Shown: in pieces, positions 58,873 to 64,000 of the stretch
Layout: the number at the start of each line of letters is the position of its first letter
How positions within the stretch are numbered: position 1 is the first letter of the stretch
NCBI GenBank assembly: GCA_024400115.1
Contig: JAKSNF010000004.1
Location: 1-64,000, forward strand
DNA length: 64,000 nt
Direction of reading: 5' to 3'
Source: Paludibacteraceae bacterium
GTDB taxonomy: Bacteria > Bacteroidota > Bacteroidia > Bacteroidales > Paludibacteraceae
Made by a program: the position numbers and the translations under genes
Notes under the pieces: model-generated
The model's database searches: none
What the model saw: the letters and a program-made list of their open reading frames with translations, nothing else
Told to the model about the DNA's origin: nothing

Positions 58873-60636
58873 TTAAAATAATGTCAAGTCATCACTACTA
58901 TTTTCTTGCAATTTATTAAATTTTCTTATGAATGCCTTTGTGTCTGTTAAGGCTATTTTTAGAGTTTGACTATTCATAAATTGATATCCAGCAAAACTAT
59001 TAGGATCTAGTTTATAATAAGGAGCTAAAACACGACATAAAACATAACGCTTACATCTCCCAAACCCTTCTTTATTGCCTATTGAACCTTCATGCAATAG
59101 TCCAAGTTGCACCCCCTTCTGTAAAACTGATTGTAAATGGTCGTCTGGAGAATCTGTTAATGCAATGGAAAACACCCGTCTTTCTGTTTTGTCTGACAAT
59201 AAAATTTTGTGAAACAATTGCCCTAAAGAATCTATTAATGTAGTTAATTCCGCCAAAAGTTCTCTTTCGTTTGTATTATTAGAATTCATATTTGTTTCCA
59301 TTGCACTTCTACAAAACTTTTCGGAATAGGTATATATTATTTCGTTTTGTACAGCATCTTTTATATAATCAATATCCGACTGATCATTAGTTTCTGAACA
59401 TTGTTTTGCAAACATTTCAGATGCCGGAGCCAAAAAATGGCGCACGATACCTGATGATATATTTACTAATTGTGAAAAACCAGCATAACTATATGTACTC
59501 CCCGAACGTTTTTCTTTTAATTTTTTGATATAGGTAGGTACAGCATATCTATTGGCAGCATCCGTTTCCGCATATTCTTTTTGAGGGTTATGATATTTTC
59601 GGCGTAAGGTATCATATATTTCAGCAATTTCATCATCTTGTTTTTGATCTGATGGAAAAAAACTCTTCGCGCTCAACTCTCTCTTCAAGTAATATTTTAG
59701 TCTTTTTTCCACTATTGACTGTATCCTTTTATCATAATTCCCTTTTGAAGAAGTATAAATAGTAGCAATATTTATTTCCGAATAATCGTGTGGGGCATCA
59801 ATTCGCTTACCTGTTGTTGTCAAATATGTCTTATAATCTAACTGAGTAGAAATTTTAAAACATAAATCTCCTGTCATACGATAACTTACCCATGTATTAA
59901 GTATCTGAGTTTGTATTTCATTTAAATATCCGGCATCATCTATTAACACATACATCGGCTTCCCTTGAGGAAAACATGGAATTTTGCGTAATGCCGAAAA
60001 AATCGGTAGCATAAAATCTATACAATCCAACAATGCAATATCAACTGAAGGGTAAATCTCTTCAGTACTTTTAAAGGCGAAAGAATTACATAATTGCTTA
60101 CAACGCACATGTTGTTCTTCAGTAATCTGCATTAATTCAGTCAACATTTCAATAGAAGAAAGTGTCGCAGTATCCTTTTTCTCAATACTTAATCCATTCA
60201 AATGTAATTGCGATATAAAAAAATTATAAAATTCACAAAAATGAGCATGTTGAGCATTTAAGGATGATTCCATCTTATCTATCACAAATTTCAAACTTCT
60301 GCTTAAAATTAGTGTTACCAACAAATGCTCATTTAATATCACATTTGCATGTTTTTCCAAACGCTCTAAATCAACTACATTTATACTGGTAAGTTTAATT
60401 GGAATATATATGGCAAAATAATCTAAATCGCGAATATCCTTTTTAGATACAATCCTTTGGCAATCTGGTTGCATATACCTAAACATCATACTTTTTCCTG
60501 ATCCACGAGGGCCATTAAGAAAAGTGTGATTTGCCTCTAGCACCTTATTAAAGTCCGTAAAAACATCCACGAACAATTGCACAATCTCTTCTGCTGAACT
60601 ATTTTCTGGAGTTTTAATTTCAAATGGATTATTCAT
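58873..60636 (-). CDS. P-loop ATPase of the caspase-like operon
   Basis: 587 residues. Walker A is FLNGPRGSGKSMMF (about 42-55), and the likely Walker B is MYVLIDDAGYLNEIQ (about 226-240) with a following ISTQ sensor-like strand. The layout resembles ORC/Cdc6-like or STAND-type ATPases. The C-terminal part (about 480-587) looks winged-helix-like. It probably acts as an NTP-driven switch or scaffold. Its start overlaps the HD gene stop by 8 bases, so the two proteins are made together. Confidence 0.85.
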   Translation of the reverse strand: MNNPFEIKTPENSSAEEIVQLFVDVFTDFNKVLEANHTFLNGPRGSGKSMMFRYMQPDCQRIVSKKDIRDLDYFAIYIPIKLTSINVVDLERLEKHANVILNEHLLVTLILSRSLKFVIDKMESSLNAQHAHFCEFYNFFISQLHLNGLSIEKKDTATLSSIEMLTELMQITEEQHVRCKQLCNSFAFKSTEEIYPSVDIALLDCIDFMLPIFSALRKIPCFPQGKPMYVLIDDAGYLNEIQTQILNTWVSYRMTGDLCFKISTQLDYKTYLTTTGKRIDAPHDYSEINIATIYTSSKGNYDKRIQSIVEKRLKYYLKRELSAKSFFPSDQKQDDEIAEIYDTLRRKYHNPQKEYAETDAANRYAVPTYIKKLKEKRSGSTYSYAGFSQLVNISSGIVRHFLAPASEMFAKQCSETNDQSDIDYIKDAVQNEIIYTYSEKFCRSAMETNMNSNNTNERELLAELTTLIDSLGQLFHKILLSDKTERRVFSIALTDSPDDHLQSVLQKGVQLGLLHEGSIGNKEGFGRCKRYVLCRVLAPYYKLDPNSFAGYQFMNSQTLKIALTDTKAFIRKFNKLQENSSDDLTLF

Positions 60637-61675
60637 AGTGACTTTTCATTAATAAATCATTAAAATACTGACCATTCTTTGGTTGGTTCGCATCATATAG
60701 CGCTTCCTTATCAAAATCATACACACTATCATATGTTAGTTTAGGATAACCAGACTCTTCTAGACGATAAGACACCATTGGAAGAATATCTTCTAAAGAA
60801 TTTTCTTCAAGAAACTCAATTTTTACAGATAATCTATTCATTCTAATCTTCTCTGGGACGAAACGATTGTAATATATCATTTCCGTCCATGTTTTCATAG
60901 TTCGATCATAAACTTCATCTATTAAAAATTTATTACAATCTCTAACTTCTATGGCGGAACGCACATCTGAATCGTTTAATACAAAATGAAAACGTATTTC
61001 ATGCGATTCACATTCAATTGATACAGATTTTAACGCTTGGGAATATTTGTGAAAGATTCTACTTTTCTCATTTATCACCTCATGATCCGTTTCCAAAAGA
61101 TATGTTGATGCACGTAGACTATCTTCTGCTAATTCATCTGCCAATCGTAATATTGCCGCTAACATTCTCATGCGCACCTTTTCTCCAAAAAGAGTGGCAT
61201 TTTCATCTATTATGCCTATTGGATCATCTTTCCCCGAATGAGCTTTAATTAGATGAAAAATAAACTTTTTCTCTACAGAATCTAAACCAGCAATTTGATA
61301 ATTCTTTCCCAGTACATCATTAATTAATTTTTTTACTGTCTCAGCATGTTCTTTACGTCCTTTAATAATGTGTCCAGCGTCATGCATCTGTATCGCCATC
61401 AACAACAGAAACAACTCATACGATGTTAAGGAGTCCTTAATGGGGAATATTAATTGGGATGCACGAAGAATCACATCTTTAATATGACGTTCACCATGAT
61501 TATTCAAATATTCACCATTTAAGAATCTTTGAGCAACAGCCTTAATTTCTGGATGAATCTTTTCATTCATAAACTGTTTTGCTACCTTATATAAACTATT
61601 ATATGGTTTCTCTCCTGGGAACGATGTCTGATCCTTCTTCAACAACGCGGTTTCTATAGAATACCCTGATTCCAT
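60629..61675 (-). CDS. HD-domain phosphohydrolase-like protein
   Basis: 348 residues from the ATG at 61675; a TTG 15 bases upstream is also in frame. HD-domain metal ligands are in order: NHGERHIKD (His), IQMHDAGH (His-Asp), then KAHSG and RLADELAED (Asp). The rest is helical with a C-terminal polar part. HD proteins hydrolyse nucleotides or cyclic dinucleotides, or act as inactive scaffolds. All ligands are intact here. It sits between the caspase-like protein and the ATPase. Confidence 0.87.
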   Translation of the reverse strand: MESGYSIETALLKKDQTSFPGEKPYNSLYKVAKQFMNEKIHPEIKAVAQRFLNGEYLNNHGERHIKDVILRASQLIFPIKDSLTSYELFLLLMAIQMHDAGHIIKGRKEHAETVKKLINDVLGKNYQIAGLDSVEKKFIFHLIKAHSGKDDPIGIIDENATLFGEKVRMRMLAAILRLADELAEDSLRASTYLLETDHEVINEKSRIFHKYSQALKSVSIECESHEIRFHFVLNDSDVRSAIEVRDCNKFLIDEVYDRTMKTWTEMIYYNRFVPEKIRMNRLSVKIEFLEENSLEDILPMVSYRLEESGYPKLTYDSVYDFDKEALYDANQPKNGQYFNDLLMKSHYE

Positions 61676-61692
61676 TTTATCGTAATACAAAA

Positions 61693-62319
61693 TTAAATAT
61701 AAAAATCACAAAGCCTTAAATTCGTTTCTCCCTTAACTCGAAGTCCTTCCCTATTGTTCATAATCACCGAAGCTATTATTGGATCTCGTTCTAATATACG
61801 TTCTTTCAGTTGATCATATAATTCAATAATCTTATTATACATATCTTGAATTGAGCCGCCTGACACCAAAACTTTTACACCCTCCATTTCAATGTCAATT
61901 GTAGTTAACACAGATATTGGGAACCGTGCCTCAGACTCATAGCCGAGAAAGCAACGCAAACCATTGGCCAGTAATGTATCGGCAAAGCCTCCAGCACAAT
62001 AACAGTTAAATGCGCACATAAAAGCATTAGTAAATATATAATTGTTATCTGTAACCGACACGATATCTTGATTCTTTAACAATAGCGAAGATTTTGTTCC
62101 ATGGCAATAGGCAAAGCATATAAAAGGCTGAACATTAATTGCAGAAATTTTGGTTGAAATGTTATATTTATCCGCGTCGTTAGAATTTATCAATAGACAT
62201 TTTGTTTCGACATTCGAAATGTTATGCATTAACTCTAAAGTACTATCTCTACTTTCGATAAATGCTTGACCACATTTTAAATCAGCATCATCACACAATA
62301 TGGCAATGTTTAACATCAT
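61693..62319 (-). CDS. Caspase-like (CHAT-type) protein
   Basis: 208 residues. A strand with CFAYCHGTKSSLL (His73-Gly74) and then AFNCYCAGGFADTLLANGLRCFLGYE (Cys106 or Cys108, followed by G-G) fit the His-Gly and C-x-G-G dyad of caspase-like peptidases of the CHAT type. After the cysteine comes the alternating A-x-x-L-x-x-G-x-x-x-x-x-G pattern found in that family. It is short and consists of the peptidase core alone. The start overlaps the receiver gene stop (ATGATG). Proteolysis of a partner on activation is inferred from the family. Confidence 0.78.
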   Translation of the reverse strand: MMLNIAILCDDADLKCGQAFIESRDSTLELMHNISNVETKCLLINSNDADKYNISTKISAINVQPFICFAYCHGTKSSLLLKNQDIVSVTDNNYIFTNAFMCAFNCYCAGGFADTLLANGLRCFLGYESEARFPISVLTTIDIEMEGVKVLVSGGSIQDMYNKIIELYDQLKERILERDPIIASVIMNNREGLRVKGETNLRLCDFYI

Positions 62320-62918
62320 AATTTTGTCTTGTGCTGTTTAAAAAACAAATCAGTTGTCATACTTAGGACACCCCTTGATACATCTTTTCCAATTTCTGTA
62401 TTACGACGGATTTCTGACAAAACATCATTCATTGTATATTCTTTTCCTCCAATACGAACATATGGAATTGATTTTTGGGTATCTGGTTGATTGACAATCC
62501 ATCTTTCAATCACTGCATTAATATTATTACATATTGCGCCATATGCCTTCTCTATTATCTCAATAACTTCGTGAGTACTCATATCTTTAGACAAACAATA
62601 AAAAGCTTGTCCATCATACATTTGTGTAGTAGCAGTCACATCCAAATCTTGTCCTGTAAAAATAATCACCGGAATTAAGGATGATAAATCATGAATTTGT
62701 TTAAGTATAATATGACCCACAATTTTCCCGCTTGCAAATGACCAATCTAATACTACAATAATCTTTTTGTCAAGATTATCTCGAATAAACGACACACCAT
62801 CCTCTGGTTGTGTAAATTGCTTAATATCAAGAACAGAATCCTCAATATCATCACAAATTGCTTCAATGTTTGCTAAAACATCCTCTATAAAAACAACTAC
62901 TGCGTCAATTTTTTTCAT
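62316..62918 (-). CDS. Receiver-domain protein with short C-terminal extension
   Basis: 200 residues from the ATG at 62918. The TTG at 62936, inside the kinase stop region, is less likely. The receiver fold is visible: AVVVFIEDV, IIVVLDWSF (phospho-acceptor Asp), LIPVIIFTGQD (Thr) and FYCLSKDM (Lys). After residue about 135 is a helical piece with YVRIGGKEYTMNDVLSEIRRNTEIGKD, which is not a DNA-binding domain I recognise and may dock to the caspase-like protein. It lies seven bases after the kinase stop codon. Confidence 0.82.
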   Translation of the reverse strand: MKKIDAVVVFIEDVLANIEAICDDIEDSVLDIKQFTQPEDGVSFIRDNLDKKIIVVLDWSFASGKIVGHIILKQIHDLSSLIPVIIFTGQDLDVTATTQMYDGQAFYCLSKDMSTHEVIEIIEKAYGAICNNINAVIERWIVNQPDTQKSIPYVRIGGKEYTMNDVLSEIRRNTEIGKDVSRGVLSMTTDLFFKQHKTKL

Positions 62919-62925
62919 TATACTA

Positions 62926-64000
62926 TTATTTAGCAAAAGGTATAGTTATACAAAATGTTGCTCCCGTAGGTAAAAATTCTTGTTGAACTAATTCAATAGA
63001 CCCTTTTATTGCCTGTAAACGCATTTTTATCATAAATAAGCCTAACCCAGAGCCTCCTAAATGAGCAGTCGTTGTATAAAACTCATCAAATATGTGTTCT
63101 TTATCAATCTCCTTTACGCCCTCTCCATTATCTGAGAAGAAAAGCCTAAGGGAATCATTTGAAGCCACTAATTCACACTTGATTTTTTTATTTGTCGTAT
63201 TCCTTAAGGCTTTCACAGAGTTATCTATCAAACATCCCAACATATCCACATATACTTTGTCATTATAATTAAGCATAATTGCAGTTTTTGGAACAATCGT
63301 TTCCACAGAAATTCCTTCATGTTTGAATAACGCTTCATATCGTTCTTTCATGGTTTCTAATGTAACATTCGAAACATCAAACGGTTCAAGATTTTCGCCA
63401 TCTTTGGCAAATGCTAACATAAAATTAACCGCTTTAGATAATTTATTCATATTATCATATACCATTGTGGCATGATGAACACACTTTTCTTCTTTTTGCC
63501 GCAATGGTAGCCATTTAACAACAAACTCTGCAGAGCGTTTAATCATACCTATTGATGTTCTAACGATATGAGAAATTTGAGCCGCATAACTTTGTAAAGA
63601 AATTAAACTATACATTAGATTTTCTTGATTATGTTTGGCAGATTCAACTTGTTCCTCTCTGTCCAAAGCATCCCTCACGTACTGTTTAGCAGTTGTCAAT
63701 TGTGAAGAAATACTATTTAAAGTACTCTGAATCTCCGAAGTTGTATTTGAAATCGCGGAAAGTTCCTTAATCGAAGTTAATGCCGCATCTATAGTGCTGA
63801 TGGGTTGTAATTTCCGCTCTCGCGAATAGACCTTCTTTGTCTTTCTATTTTTTAAAACTTCCTCAATAACAGTCAACTGGTTTACCACAAACTTCCGTAA
63901 TTCAATCCATTCTTCATTTGTCACAAAATCTTGGCGATTAGTTGCATCAATAATGTTAGGATTTCCATCTGCTGTAATATCTACCCATCCTATCACGTCT
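62926..64000 (-). CDS. GHKL sensor histidine kinase, N-terminus outside window
   Basis: The frame is open to the edge at 64000; the apparent start at 63996 is a GTG preceded in frame by GAC. Visible parts are an H-box-like ISHIVRTSI (about 140), the N box DMLGCLIDNSVKAL, G1 SDNGEGV, F box FDEFYTT and G2 GGSGLGLFMI, i.e. a complete HATPase. The segment before the kinase (VIGWVDITADGNPNI, then ATNRQDFVTNEEWIEL) resembles the region after an HSP90/MORC-like ATPase domain, so the full protein may have two GHKL ATPases. This is a guess until the upstream sequence is seen. Confidence 0.83.
   Translation of the reverse strand, partial: DVIGWVDITADGNPNIIDATNRQDFVTNEEWIELRKFVVNQLTVIEEVLKNRKTKKVYSRERKLQPISTIDAALTSIKELSAISNTTSEIQSTLNSISSQLTTAKQYVRDALDREEQVESAKHNQENLMYSLISLQSYAAQISHIVRTSIGMIKRSAEFVVKWLPLRQKEEKCVHHATMVYDNMNKLSKAVNFMLAFAKDGENLEPFDVSNVTLETMKERYEALFKHEGISVETIVPKTAIMLNYNDKVYVDMLGCLIDNSVKALRNTTNKKIKCELVASNDSLRLFFSDNGEGVKEIDKEHIFDEFYTTTAHLGGSGLGLFMIKMRLQAIKGSIELVQQEFLPTGATFCITIPFAK

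Overview
The window looks like a chromosomal segment of a member of the Bacteroidales (Bacteroidota). The evidence is a dozen promoters of the TTTG-N19/20-TAnnTTTG type used by this phylum, two secreted proteins ending in a short YN-x-x-G tail of the kind seen on Bacteroidales surface proteins, a FadL/PorV-like outer-membrane protein, class I desulfoferrodoxin, TM2/DUF2752 and DUF3987 genes, and TTG/GTG/TAATG-coupled starts with little Shine-Dalgarno signal. No rRNA, CRISPR array or replication origin is visible. One tRNA gene (Pro, TGG) is present.

Layout. 1-2.4 kb: the end of a polyvalent-protein kinase gene (mobile-element type), a promoter-to-terminator structured RNA of unknown class, and TM2 plus DUF2752 membrane proteins. 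2.4-19.3 kb: housekeeping genes, nearly all on the minus strand (galE, a sugar nucleotidyltransferase, two YitT-type membrane proteins, an ACT-less aspartokinase, ribH with a TPR membrane protein, ettA, endonuclease I fused transcriptionally to tRNA-Pro, trpS, a FadL-like porin, an Lrp/AsnC regulator, an O-methyltransferase, gcvP) and a divergent Crp/Fnr regulator. 19.4-45.5 kb: a secreted protein and then a long surface-polysaccharide region. It makes GDP-fucose (gmd, fcl), epimerised HexNAc precursors (wecB, a WbpP-like epimerase), and carries glycosyltransferases, FemAB-like acyltransferases, two ATP-grasp ligases, a CapK/PaaK-like enzyme and a Wzm-type exporter permease. This region is interrupted by a Fic protein, a HAD hydrolase, an arginase/carboxyethylornithine-synthase pair and a DarTG toxin-antitoxin cassette. 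45.5-57 kb: accessory and stress genes (ferritin, Hsp20, DUF3987, LysR, a desulfoferrodoxin-lipocalin fusion, HipBA) set in repeat-rich spacers. 57.9-64 kb: an AT-rich six-gene operon cut by the window edge: GHKL sensor kinase, receiver protein, caspase-like (CHAT-type) protein, HD protein, P-loop ATPase and an unrecognised 326-residue protein.

The main discoveries are four. First, the right-edge operon looks like a two-component-gated caspase system, probably a conflict or defence system; I cannot match it to a named one. Second, many spacers and several coding regions contain arrays with a strict 7-bp phase (best case 25 consecutive heptamers at 23865-24039). Some heptamer arrays sit in frame inside genes, and one forms the joint of a gene fusion. 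Third, darTG is bounded by a perfect 40-bp direct repeat that copies the end of capK, so the cassette could be lost cleanly. Fourth, the gene next to it is off-frame by one base in a run of ten G, which is either phase variation or a sequencing error.

All calls are from reading the sequence; no database search was run. Family names are from recognised motifs, and functions of unrecognised genes are left open.
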